A stretch of DNA of 64,000 nt from Planctomycetota bacterium. Lineage in GTDB: Bacteria; Planctomycetota; Phycisphaerae; SM23-33. A program made the translations under genes and the position numbers. The notes beneath the pieces were generated by a model. The model made no database searches. It worked only from the letters and a program-made list of their open reading frames with translations, and was not told where the DNA came from. The stretch covers positions 1 to 64,000 of the forward strand of contig DAOVZK010000004.1 of assembly GCA_030635145.1 (NCBI GenBank), written 5' to 3'. Shown here one piece after another: positions 42,792 through 50,796 of this stretch; the stretch's first letter is position 1, and each line of letters starts with the position of its first letter.

Positions 42792-44045
42792 TTGGAAGCA
42801 CCAAATCAACAACCCGACACGCAAATAAAAGTCCCGCTGGGGGCGAATGAGCCGATCCTTGCGCTGGGGGCAGAGCTAAAGTCCACCGTCTGCCTACTCG
42901 AAGGAAACACCGCAACGATTTCCCCGGATGTCGGGCATCTTGCTGAGCCGTCGCATTACCGGCGGTTCGTTGGCGAAGTTCAGCGGTTAACGGAGCTTGC
43001 CACCCGCGATATCGGCGTTGTTGCGTACGATTCTCACCCCGAATACGCGGCGAGTCGCTATGGGCTGGCGAAATTTCCCGGCCGCCACCTGACTGCTGTC
43101 CAGCATCATCACGCCCATATCGCCGCCTGCATGGCCGAGAACGGTATCACCGGCAAAACCGTCGGCATTGCCTGCGACGGAACCGGATACGGAACCGACG
43201 GAACGATCTGGGGGTGCGAGGTGCTGCTCGCCGACGAAGCGTCGTTCCGGCGAGTGGGGCATTTGCGACAGTTTCGGCTTGTCGGTGGCGACTCAGCCGC
43301 CATCGAAACCTTCCGCCCAGCTTTGGGGCTGCTGACAGAAACGTTCGGTGCAGATTTCTTCGAATCTCCAAACGCTGCGAGCATAACCAGCAGAATCGAT
43401 CCCAAAACGCTGGAGATTACCAAAGCGCGATTGTTGGGTGGGGGCGGGCAGGGTGCCGGCGTTATCGCCGCCGGTGCTGCCGGTGCCGGTTCTGGTGTAA
43501 AGACGTCGAGCCTCGGGCGACTTTTCGACGCCGCCGCGTTTATTCTCGGAATCTGCGACCGAAACGACACCGAAGCCGCCGCACCAATCGCACTGCAATC
43601 CGCCGCCGAGCAATGCGAATCAGCCGACGCTTTTCCCTGGGAGCTTCACCAAACCGCGAACGGTACGACTGTGATGGATTTTGCACCGATGATCCGCGAA
43701 ATGGCGACGAGTGCTGCTCGCGAAAACCCGCAAGTCTCGGCGATGCGGTTCCACAAAACAATCGCCGAAATGCTGACCGCCTGTGCGATCCAAACCTGCG
43801 CCGCCGCCGACGTCGGCCGCGTTGTGCTGTCCGGTGGATGCTTCGTGAACAAACTTTTGACGTCATTGCTCACAGATTTATTGCGCCAAGCCGGGCAAAA
43901 AGTGTATGTTCACAATAAGCTCTCACCCGGTGACGCCTGCGTGTCGCTCGGCCAGAGCATCGTCGCCGCCGGACGGCTGAGAAATTTGAACCACGGCCCG
44001 GTAGCACCGGTGGCGATAACCGGCAACGCCGGTGGTAATAAATAG
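42792..44045 (+). CDS. hypF: Stand-alone C-terminal Kae1-like carbamoyltransferase domain of HypF
   Basis: A 417-aa protein equal to the last half of HypF, which makes the CN ligands of [NiFe]-hydrogenase via a carbamoyl adduct on HypE. Motifs are LGAELKSTVCLL near residue 25, QHHHAHIAACM, GIACDGTGYGTDGTIWG, TSSLGRLFDAAAFI and LSGGCFVNKLL. The acylphosphatase, zinc-finger and YrdC-like domains of full-length HypF (about 750 aa) are missing, and no remnant is visible upstream, where a repeat element ends 12 bases before TTG 42792. A Gly/Ala-rich insert (GAGVIAAGAAGAGSGV) precedes TSSLGRLF. hypC lies 3 kb downstream. It may work with a split N-terminal partner or be degenerate. Confidence 0.85.
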   Translation: MEAPNQQPDTQIKVPLGANEPILALGAELKSTVCLLEGNTATISPDVGHLAEPSHYRRFVGEVQRLTELATRDIGVVAYDSHPEYAASRYGLAKFPGRHLTAVQHHHAHIAACMAENGITGKTVGIACDGTGYGTDGTIWGCEVLLADEASFRRVGHLRQFRLVGGDSAAIETFRPALGLLTETFGADFFESPNAASITSRIDPKTLEITKARLLGGGGQGAGVIAAGAAGAGSGVKTSSLGRLFDAAAFILGICDRNDTEAAAPIALQSAAEQCESADAFPWELHQTANGTTVMDFAPMIREMATSAARENPQVSAMRFHKTIAEMLTACAIQTCAAADVGRVVLSGGCFVNKLLTSLLTDLLRQAGQKVYVHNKLSPGDACVSLGQSIVAAGRLRNLNHGPVAPVAITGNAGGNK

Positions 44046-44070
44046 ACGCAGATTAACACGGATTGTTCTC

Positions 44071-44290
44071 TGTCATCCTCGCGCATGCGGGGATCCAGCT
44101 CCTTTTCTTCCGCTGTCATTGCGAGGCGACCGAAGGGAGGCGCGGCAATCTATTGCCTCTGTCATCCTCCCGTACGGGGGGATCCAGTTCGTTTCTTGTT
44201 TGTCATCCTCGACCCCGATCGAGGATCCAGGGGATGTAGGACGACGCGAGGAATTTCCCTGGATTCCAGCTTTCGCTGGAATGACACAGG
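44071..44290. repeat. Cluster of GTCATCCTCG...GGGGATCCAG and GTCATTGCGAG repeats
   Basis: Four short palindromic repeats in tandem after the HypF-like gene. They include GTCATCCTCGCGCATGCGGG-type hairpins, a GTCATTGCGAGG copy near 44117, a copy with CGACCCCGATCGAGGATCC, and a final GGATTCCAGC...GGAATGACA arm. These are widespread non-coding bacterial repeats. ORFs through them are not credible. Confidence 0.75.
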
Positions 44291-44360
44291 GGAGAAACAA
44301 GACATGCTTCTGCGAGCAGAAACATGGCACCCGGCTACTTGCTCTCCGACTTGCCCTTCT

Positions 44361-44579
44361 CTGAGCATTAAGTGAAGGTCGCTGAGTACTGAGTGAAGGT
44401 CGCTGAGCACTGAGTGAAGGTCGCTGAGTACTGAGTGAAGGTCTCTGAGCACTAAGTGAAGCTCGCTGAGCACTAAGTGAAGGTCGCTGAGCACTAAGTG
44501 AAGGTCGCTGAGCACTAAGTGAAGGTCGCTGAGCACTAAGTGAAGGTCGCTGAGCACTGAGTGAAGGTCTCTGAGCACT
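44361..44579. repeat. Second 21-bp tandem repeat array, about 10.5 units
   Basis: Ten full copies and a partial one of a 21-bp unit reading CTGAGCACTAAGTGAAGGTC plus one base. A few positions alternate (T/C at 6, A/G at 10, G/T at 21). As in the array at 3278-3529, the unit length keeps frames open on both strands; on the minus strand it would read as SAQRPSL heptads. No ribosome-binding site or unique domain goes with it, so I do not call a gene. The sequence is unrelated to the first array. Confidence 0.9.
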
Positions 44580-44669
44580 CAAACAAAGCCAAAATCTTCT
44601 GATAAAAGAGCCCTAATGCCCCTAAAAAGCTGTATTTACGGCATTTTCTCCCGAAAATAGCCCGCGAGC

Positions 44670-44992
44670 CGCGGTGGGTCGTCGCACGGCGGTGCGACCG
44701 CAGCGATTATTGCCTCCGCGGTGGCATTATTAAAGAACCCCGAAGGGGTGCTCAGAGTTTAGCCGGGGTGCGTAAGCCCCCGGTAAAAAAGCCTCCCAAA
44801 ATAAACCAGCCCCGAAGGGGCGGCAGGTCGTAGCACGACAGGCAAATAATTCTGTCGCCCCTTCGGGGCTTATTTTCTAACAACATCGATCCGGGGGTTC
44901 CGCTTCGCTTCACCCCCGGCTAAATCCTTAACGCCCTTCCAGGGCTTGCGGTCATCCTTGCGTTTTTTACTAACACCGCCTTAAGGCGGTGT
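44670..44992. repeat. REP-like palindrome cluster
   Basis: A large imperfect inverted repeat (arms about 44736-44826 and 44852-44947) with nested hairpins: GTCGCAC/GTGCGAC (44681-44698), CCCCGAAGGGG (44738-44748), GCCCCGAAGGGGCGGCAG paired with CTGTCGCCCCTTCGGGGC, and GCCGGGGG/CACCCCCGGC. A perfect 20-bp palindrome with TTAA centre follows at 44973-44992. This is the look of REP/BIME doublets mobilised by Y1 (TnpA-REP) transposases, but no such gene is in the window. The 1066-bp gap 44046-45111 is filled almost wholly by repeats. Confidence 0.75.
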
Positions 44993-45111
44993 CATTCCCT
45001 GCTGACTTGCTGCAATCATATTATCAGGCCTTGACAAAATATCAGTAAAACCATAGATTCACCGTTGTATCGGGTGATTATGTCAATGCCAAATAGCGGG
45101 AAGGTCGGGAA

Positions 45112-45786
45112 ATGAAAAAAGCTGACATGGAGGCGCATCAATCGCTATATGAGAACTTGATAAAAAAAGCAATAGTGGCTGAATGCGAGGGTCTCTATAC
45201 TCAAACAGTTGAGTTGGCACTTGCTTCCTGGGATTATGTTGACGGAATGATCCAGTATGAGCGTAAGTATAAAAACAATGATTTCAGTAGCATTCGGGGC
45301 ATAGATTTGATTCTCAAGTATGCGCCCTTGCTTCTGGATTTCCCAAACCTAGATAAGTTGGAAGGCCTCCTCAAGGCTTGCCGTCGAATTGAGAAAAATA
45401 CCTCCGAGTGTCTTGCTGATAAACTTTCTGAGGCCAGATCACTTCTGCGTACTTCTCACCGTTTGTGGAATCACATCGAAAAGAATCCCGACACAAGACA
45501 GGACCAAATTAGAAAAAAACTGGGGGGACAACAAAAGCAATGGGATTCGATAGTGCAGAAATGGGAGCAAATGGGGTTGCTCCAACGTATACCAAAAAAT
45601 GGCTCTTACCTATTATCTCTTTCCACAAGGCTTGGCCAATTGATTGTTGGCAAATGTTCGTCCTGTGGCGAAATTACAGAGGCTCCAAAAGCTATGTTGT
45701 TGGAAAAAATTACTTGCCCCCAATGCAATAACACCGCTTGGTTTGTTATCACTTCTACAAAAATTGATGCTAATACAAAGGGATAA
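45112..45786 (+). CDS. Helical/winged-helix protein with C-terminal zinc ribbon, unknown function
   Basis: A 224-aa protein. Residues 1-115 are predicted helical, with Tyr/Ala/Leu patterns reminiscent of a helical repeat. Residues 120-185 look like a winged helix (TRQDQIRKKLGGQQKQWDSI, WEQMGLLQRIPKNGSYLL). The C-terminus carries a zinc ribbon with two Cys pairs (CSSCGEIT and CPQCNNTAW). A DNA- or RNA-binding role fits these parts. It starts after GGGAAGGTCGGGAA and ends three bases before the GIY-YIG gene, so the two are co-expressed. I do not recognise the family. The pair sits beside REP-like repeats and may be acquired. Confidence 0.65.
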   Translation: MKKADMEAHQSLYENLIKKAIVAECEGLYTQTVELALASWDYVDGMIQYERKYKNNDFSSIRGIDLILKYAPLLLDFPNLDKLEGLLKACRRIEKNTSECLADKLSEARSLLRTSHRLWNHIEKNPDTRQDQIRKKLGGQQKQWDSIVQKWEQMGLLQRIPKNGSYLLSLSTRLGQLIVGKCSSCGEITEAPKAMLLEKITCPQCNNTAWFVITSTKIDANTKG

Positions 45787-45789
45787 TTT

Positions 45790-46992
45790 ATGACTTATAT
45801 ATTAATGTTATTTATAGGATTGGTGGGGGGGGGACTCTGTGTATGGTTGTACATACAGGGAATACGTTTAAAGCTCAAAGAACAGAAACGGCAACAGGAC
45901 AAACAAGTACAAAGAATTCAGGCTACCCTTCAAGGAATAAAAGCCAAGCAGCTGGAATTTGACCAGTTTGCAGCAAAAGTTGTCTCATACAATGAATTGG
46001 CAAGTGAGAACAAAATCCTTAAACGTGATTTGCAAAATGTTGATGTGAACCTGCGGAAACTTCAACTCGATACTGAGTTGCAACGACAAACACAAGGGAC
46101 ACTAGATCAGCGGATCAAAGACTTGGGAAGTAGATATCTGAAGGAAAATGTCAAGTGGGTTGGCACCTCATTGACGCCAAATAATTTCGTCGCCTGCAAG
46201 CAACGTCTGCAGAAAGTCATCGAGCGGTGTCGTGCAATAGATTTTAGCGTTCCCACAGATGATGAGAGTGATTTGTTGGCAAGCCTGAAAGAGGATTACG
46301 AAAAGATCGTTCGCGCTGCTTTTGAACGTGAAGAACAGATTCGCATAAAAGCTCAAATTCGTGAGGAGCGACGACTCCAGACCGCCATTAAAAGCGAGCT
46401 TGAACAATTGGATCGTGAGCGTGAGGCGATTAAAGTGGCACTGGAAAAAGCTCTTGCTGAAGCCAAGGATCAGCACAGTGAAGAAGTTGAGCGATTGAGG
46501 GCCAGATTAGCAGAGGCAGAAGCAAAATCACAGCGGGCAATCTCTCGTGCCCAGATCACCAAGGCTGGTTATGTGTATGTTATTACCAACATAGGGTCGT
46601 TTGGAGAAGATATATTCAAGGTAGGAATGACACGGAGGGATGATCCAACGATTCGAGTCAGAGAACTGGGTAGCGCATCTGTCCCGTTCCCGTTTGACGT
46701 GCATATGATGATTTCCTGTGATGATGCCCCTAAGCTTGAGAACATCATACATCGGGAACTGCATAGGCTGCGAATTAATAAAGCTAACCCTCGCAAAGAG
46801 TTCTTCAAGACTGATATTGAAACGATCCGTCAGATTGTGGAAAAAAACCACGGTGAAGTGGAGTACGTTGCGGATCCAGAGGCCCTTGAGTATCGCCAAA
46901 GCCTCGAAATGTCAGCCGAAGATCAAGAGTTTATCGAAAGCGTATATGATGCGATAGAAGACGAAAGCGAAACCATAGTTGATGAGGGCTAA
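45790..46992 (+). CDS. DUF4041-like protein with C-terminal GIY-YIG (T5orf172/MUG113) nuclease domain
   Basis: A 400-aa protein. It has one N-terminal membrane helix (about 2-22), a long coiled coil (about 25-110 and 170-255) flanking a DUF4041-like segment (SRYLKENVKWVGT, then CRAIDFSVPTDDES), and a C-terminal GIY-YIG-type domain. The catalytic strand reads AGYVYVITN, followed by FKVGMTRRDDPTIRVRELG, then LENIIHRELHRLRI and KEFFKTDIETI with the metal-binding Glu. This layout is known from phage-related and accessory proteins. With the zinc-ribbon protein just upstream it forms a two-gene cassette between repeats and hypC. A defence or nucleic-acid-processing role is plausible but not shown. 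Confidence 0.8.
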   Translation: MTYILMLFIGLVGGGLCVWLYIQGIRLKLKEQKRQQDKQVQRIQATLQGIKAKQLEFDQFAAKVVSYNELASENKILKRDLQNVDVNLRKLQLDTELQRQTQGTLDQRIKDLGSRYLKENVKWVGTSLTPNNFVACKQRLQKVIERCRAIDFSVPTDDESDLLASLKEDYEKIVRAAFEREEQIRIKAQIREERRLQTAIKSELEQLDREREAIKVALEKALAEAKDQHSEEVERLRARLAEAEAKSQRAISRAQITKAGYVYVITNIGSFGEDIFKVGMTRRDDPTIRVRELGSASVPFPFDVHMMISCDDAPKLENIIHRELHRLRINKANPRKEFFKTDIETIRQIVEKNHGEVEYVADPEALEYRQSLEMSAEDQEFIESVYDAIEDESETIVDEG

Positions 46993-47208
46993 GTATCTAA
47001 ACCGCAAGGCGGGTAGCGAGGATAAACCGTGGAACTTCTTTTCGCTTCGATAGATGGTGAGGAATGAGATTGCTCCTTGCGATCACACCCAGTATAATGG
47101 CAGAACCGTGGCCATCCCTACGGGCTGACCATGCCACCCAGAAAAAGGTTATGCCACCCGAACAATTGAAAATCGTAAATTGAAAATAGGAAATAGGAAA
47201 TTGAAAAT

Positions 47209-47517
47209 ATGTGCCTCGCTGTACCCGGAAAAATAATCGAAATTATTCACGCAAGTGACGCTAAGGAACCCACAGACTCGGCTACCGGTGCTACTGGTGC
47301 CTCCGGTGCCACCGGCGGCGTCGGGCCGTTGGGGGTGGTGGATTTTCAGGGCAGCAGGGTAGAGGCATCGCTGGCGATGACCCCAGGTGTCGGCGTTGGA
47401 GACTGGGTGCTCGTCCACGCCGGGTTTGCCATCGCGCAGCTGGACGACGAAGAAGCACAAGCAACATTTGAATCCATCGCAGAGGCGATGATTGAACCGG
47501 AAAATCCTAAAAGCTAA
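47209..47517 (+). CDS. hypC: [NiFe]-hydrogenase maturation chaperone HypC
   Basis: Small chaperone that carries the Fe(CN)2CO unit with HypD and binds the hydrogenase large-subunit precursor. The 102-aa protein has the essential N-terminal MCLAVPGKIIEI with Cys2, then VDFQGSRVEASLAM, VGDWVLVHAGFAIAQLDDEEA. About 25 extra residues lie between the first strand and VDFQG, rich in Thr, Gly and Ala (ATGATGASGATGG), absent from typical HypC proteins of about 75-90 aa. The HypF-like gene upstream has a similar insert. No SD is evident; the region before ATG is A-rich. Confidence 0.92.
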   Translation: MCLAVPGKIIEIIHASDAKEPTDSATGATGASGATGGVGPLGVVDFQGSRVEASLAMTPGVGVGDWVLVHAGFAIAQLDDEEAQATFESIAEAMIEPENPKS

Positions 47518-47703
47518 TCTCTAAATACTAAACAAACACGAAATCCAAATGTTGAAATACGAAAAAAGAAAAACACACCTACGGCTGCAAAAAATTCCTG
47601 AAACCAAAAAATCTTGCATACTCTACTTGTAGTTTTGGATTTTGATTTTCCTATTTTGAATTTGTTTAGGGTTTAGAGGTTAGGATTTCGTATTTTAGAA
47701 CTT
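47515..47703. repeat. AT-rich CTAAATACTAAACAA-type intergenic repeat
   Basis: Imperfect inverted repeat between hypC and the helicase gene: CTAAATACTAAACAAACACG on the left and TTTGTTTAGGGTTTAGAGG on the right, with several AAATCC and GGATTT stretches. It resembles the sequence at 40112-40255. It looks like a decayed mobile repeat. No gene is present. Confidence 0.45.
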
Positions 47704-47704
47704 G

Positions 47705-47747
47705 TGATCCTGTCAAAAAAAATTAGAAAAAGAGTGTTAATACTTAT
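47705..47747 (-). repeat. Interspersed repeat family, truncated left end in reverse (copy E)
   Basis: The complement reads AAGTATTAACACTCTTTTTC followed by a T run and TTGACAGGAT, matching the left end of copies A-D. It stops six bases before the ATG of the helicase gene. Again the same end of the element faces a start codon. Confidence 0.6.
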
Positions 47748-47752
47748 AAAAG

Positions 47753-50023
47753 ATGCAGAGTGATCTTCTTACCAATCTAAACGAATCGCAGCGTGACGCG
47801 GTGCAGCATGTCGACGGGCCGCTGTTGGTGCTAGCCGGGGCGGGGTCGGGCAAAACGCGCGTAATTACGCGGCGGGTTGCGTATCTTGTGCAGCAGGGCA
47901 TCCCCGCCCGCAACGTGCTTGCGATTACCTTCACCAACAAAGCTGCCGAGGAGATGCGCCAACGCGTCGCCGAGCTGAACACCCCTTACGGATCGACGGT
48001 CTGCACTTTTCACGCGTTGTGTGCACGGTTGTTGCGGGAGTTTTCGCAGGAGGCGGGGTTGGCACAGAACTATTCGATTTACGACCGCAGCGATCAGCTG
48101 AAAGTCGCGAAAAAGGCGTTGGCGGAGCTGAATCTTCCCGGTGCGTATCTGACTCCCGGTAAGGCGCACGCGGCGATTTCCAACGCGAAGAATCAGCTGC
48201 AGACGGCGGGGCGATATGCCGAAGTTTCTGGCGATTTTTTCACGCGAAACATCGCCGAAGTCTACCGCCGCTACGAACAGATCCTCGCCGCCAGCAACGC
48301 CGTCGATTTCGACGATCTGCTGATGCGGGTTGCGTTTTTGATTCGCGACTATCCCGACATCCGCAAATATCTCGCCGACCGCTATCGCTACGTGCTGATC
48401 GACGAGTATCAGGACACCAACCACGCGCAGTACATAATCGCCCACGCCATCGCGATGGATCACAAAAACATTTGTGCCACCGGCGACCCCGACCAGAGCA
48501 TTTACGCGTGGCGTGGCGCGGACATCAACAACATCCTCGACTTCGAGAAGGACTATCCCAACGCGAAAGTCGTGCGGCTGGAAGAAAACTACCGCTCGGT
48601 TCAGCCGATATTAACGGCAGCCTCGAATCTCATATCCAACAACATTAACCGCAAAGATAAAAAGCTCATCGCCGTCCGCGAAGGCGGGTGCGACGTTAAC
48701 GTAGTTACCGTTGACGACGAGCACGCCGAAGCCCGCGAGGTGGCACTGCGGATCGATAAGCATCGCCTTGACGGCGGAAGCTACGGGGACGTGGCCGTGT
48801 TTTATCGCGTCAACGGGATGTCGCGATTGCTGGAAGAAGCGTTCATCCGCGTGGGAATTCCGTATCGCATTGCTCGCGGTGTGGAGTTTTACAACCGCAA
48901 GGAAATCAAGGATATGCTCGCGTATCTCAAGCTGCTGGTCAACCCCACCGACGACCTGAGCTGCCTGCGCGTTATCAATACTCCCACTCGCGGGATCGGG
49001 GCAACGACGGTCAAAAAACTGCTGGCCTACGGGGTTATGAACGGAATGAACTTGCTGGAAGCTGCGCGGAATGTCGAGAGCGTTGGGCTGTCGGCGGGGC
49101 CTGTGAAAAAGGTGCGAGCTTTTGGCGAGATGATAACCGAGCTTGCGGGAAATCTCGAACGCGACGTGCGATTTATTATGGAAGACGTTTTTCATCGCAG
49201 CGGGCTGGAAGAGTCGCTGTCGAAGTCGGACGAAGAGTCGCAGCAGGCGCGGTCGAACATTGAGGAGCTTATTTCGACGGCGGCGGAGTTTGACGAAAAA
49301 ACCAACGACACCGACGACGGGATAAACGAATATCTGCACGGAATTTCGCTGGTGAGCGACGTCGACCACATGGCCGACAACACCGGGGCGGTGACTATGA
49401 TGACACTGCACGCCGCCAAGGGCCTCGAGTTTCCCGTGGTGTTTATCGTCGGGTGCGAACACGGAATGTTGCCGTTTTCGCGCGAGCCTGGCATGGGCGA
49501 TTTGGACGAAGGCTGCGACAAACTCGAGGAAGAACGCCGCTTGATGTTTGTCGGCATGACGCGTACGGAGGATCAGTTGACGTTGAGTAACGTGCGTGTG
49601 CGAATGGTTCGCGGGCAGCGGTTACCGCAGAGCAGTTCGGCGTTTTTGCACGAAATCGGCGAGGACAATATCCAGCGTGACGACCGCACGACACGACAAG
49701 TTCCGGAAAGGCGTAAGCGGCGTGGCGGATTTTTCAGCGATACCGTCGACCGTGACGAAATCGAAGACCGCAGCGACGAATTTTTCGAAGCCGCCGGTGG
49801 GCTATCACCAAGCGACGATCACGAAGACGCACCACCGCCCTCCGAGTATGAGCATCTTAAGGTCGGGTGCATGATTTCGCACGGGAAATACGGTGTCGGG
49901 AAGGTAGTGAAACTTTCGCGCGCCTGGCCCGACACGCGGGCGACGATTCTGTTTCACAGCTGCGGGCAAAAAACGATTGTGCTGGCGTATACGAATGTTG
50001 AAATCGTCGATCCGCCGTTCTAG
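47753..50023 (+). CDS. pcrA: UvrD/PcrA-type superfamily 1 DNA helicase
   Basis: 3'-5' ATP-dependent helicase for DNA repair and removal of blocks to replication. The 756-aa protein shows LNESQRDAVQHVDGPLLVLAGAGSGKTRVIT (Q motif and Walker A) near residues 9-39, then LAITFTNKAAEEM, VLIDEYQDTNHAQY, GDPDQSIYAWRGAD, EENYRS, VMTLHAAKGLEF-like MMTLHAAKGLEF and VGMTRTEDQL. The C-terminus ends in a Tudor-like segment (VGCMISHGKYGVGKVVKL) usual for PcrA. Length is typical. The repeat end (copy E) is directly upstream. Confidence 0.95.
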   Translation: MQSDLLTNLNESQRDAVQHVDGPLLVLAGAGSGKTRVITRRVAYLVQQGIPARNVLAITFTNKAAEEMRQRVAELNTPYGSTVCTFHALCARLLREFSQEAGLAQNYSIYDRSDQLKVAKKALAELNLPGAYLTPGKAHAAISNAKNQLQTAGRYAEVSGDFFTRNIAEVYRRYEQILAASNAVDFDDLLMRVAFLIRDYPDIRKYLADRYRYVLIDEYQDTNHAQYIIAHAIAMDHKNICATGDPDQSIYAWRGADINNILDFEKDYPNAKVVRLEENYRSVQPILTAASNLISNNINRKDKKLIAVREGGCDVNVVTVDDEHAEAREVALRIDKHRLDGGSYGDVAVFYRVNGMSRLLEEAFIRVGIPYRIARGVEFYNRKEIKDMLAYLKLLVNPTDDLSCLRVINTPTRGIGATTVKKLLAYGVMNGMNLLEAARNVESVGLSAGPVKKVRAFGEMITELAGNLERDVRFIMEDVFHRSGLEESLSKSDEESQQARSNIEELISTAAEFDEKTNDTDDGINEYLHGISLVSDVDHMADNTGAVTMMTLHAAKGLEFPVVFIVGCEHGMLPFSREPGMGDLDEGCDKLEEERRLMFVGMTRTEDQLTLSNVRVRMVRGQRLPQSSSAFLHEIGEDNIQRDDRTTRQVPERRKRRGGFFSDTVDRDEIEDRSDEFFEAAGGLSPSDDHEDAPPPSEYEHLKVGCMISHGKYGVGKVVKLSRAWPDTRATILFHSCGQKTIVLAYTNVEIVDPPF

Positions 50024-50040
50024 GCGTCGTGTTTACGCGA

Positions 50041-50796
50041 TTACCCTTCGCCGCCGATTTTCCAATTTCCTTCGTTGTAGACGTTCATACGATTTCCACG
50101 TAGGAATCCGACGATGGTGATGTTGTGCTGTTTGCCCAGGTCGATCGCCAGTGACGTGACAGCCGACCGCGAAACCAACATCCCCAATCCCACCGCCGCC
50201 GCACGTTTTACGATTCCGCCCGTTAAGCGTCCCATCATGATCAGAAATTTGTCGCTAAGGGTTACGCCTTCGAGAAACGCCTTGCCGATGAGTTTGTCGA
50301 ACGCGTTGTAGCGGGCGACGTCCTCGATAAACAGCATGGATTTTTGCCCGTCGGAAAGGGCGGTGGCGTGGACGCAGCCGGTTTGTCCCCAGAGGTGGCA
50401 GCTGTTTTGCAAATCGTCGGCCAACTGAAAAAGATAGCTCGCCGGTACCGCGCCGCTAGAAAGTTTGGCCGGTTGCTTACGGTTACCCGAGCTGAAATTC
50501 CCACGGATCAGAATTTTTTCCGCCGCCGGTGGTGTTTGAATCGAAATGATATCCTGCGGGCTTTGCAGTTGCAGATTGCTGTCGGTCAGCAGCGTACCGA
50601 TTCCCAGTGCGTCGAGATTTTGCGGCAGGGCACAGACCGTTCGGGTAAAGGCACCATCGTTGACATTCAGTTCTAGCGAAACTTCGGTGACAATGGTGTC
50701 GTTTAGTTTCGCGGGTTCGGCGGGGCCGGTGGATTGAAACTGCTGCATCGGATACTGCGACGTGGTGTTGTTTTTTTGATTGTTTGGGTTCATATT
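50041..50796 (-). CDS. fdhD: FdhD-like formate dehydrogenase accessory protein, divergent
   Basis: FdhD moves sulfur from IscS to the molybdenum cofactor of formate dehydrogenase. The 251-aa protein keeps the later family motifs: GQTGCVHATALSDG, EDVARYNAFDKLIGKA, MGRLTGGIVKRAAAVG and a final ITIVGFLRGNRMNVYNE. The CGVCG-type pair that carries the sulfur in E. coli FdhD (Cys121/Cys124) is missing; that region reads RGNFSSGNRKQPA. Two conserved positions in EDVGRHNALDKL are also changed. I start at MNPNNQKN (50796) because GGAG lies six bases upstream; an open frame extends to 50979. It is convergent with the helicase gene. Function may be altered. Confidence 0.82.
   Translation of the reverse strand, partial: NMNPNNQKNNTTSQYPMQQFQSTGPAEPAKLNDTIVTEVSLELNVNDGAFTRTVCALPQNLDALGIGTLLTDSNLQLQSPQDIISIQTPPAAEKILIRGNFSSGNRKQPAKLSSGAVPASYLFQLADDLQNSCHLWGQTGCVHATALSDGQKSMLFIEDVARYNAFDKLIGKAFLEGVTLSDKFLIMMGRLTGGIVKRAAAVGLGMLVSRSAVTSLAIDLGKQHNITIVGFLRGNRMNVYNEGNWKIGGEG

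Noticed and set aside
44073..44582. Minus-strand SAQRPSL and LSDLHLV heptad-repeat proteins
   Set aside because: They come from the second 21-bp array and extend into common palindromic intergenic repeats. Two different frames are equally open, which argues against coding.
42540..47747. Complete insertion sequence or prophage
   Set aside because: Despite many repeats no transposase, integrase or phage structural gene is visible. The GIY-YIG protein alone is not enough to call a prophage.
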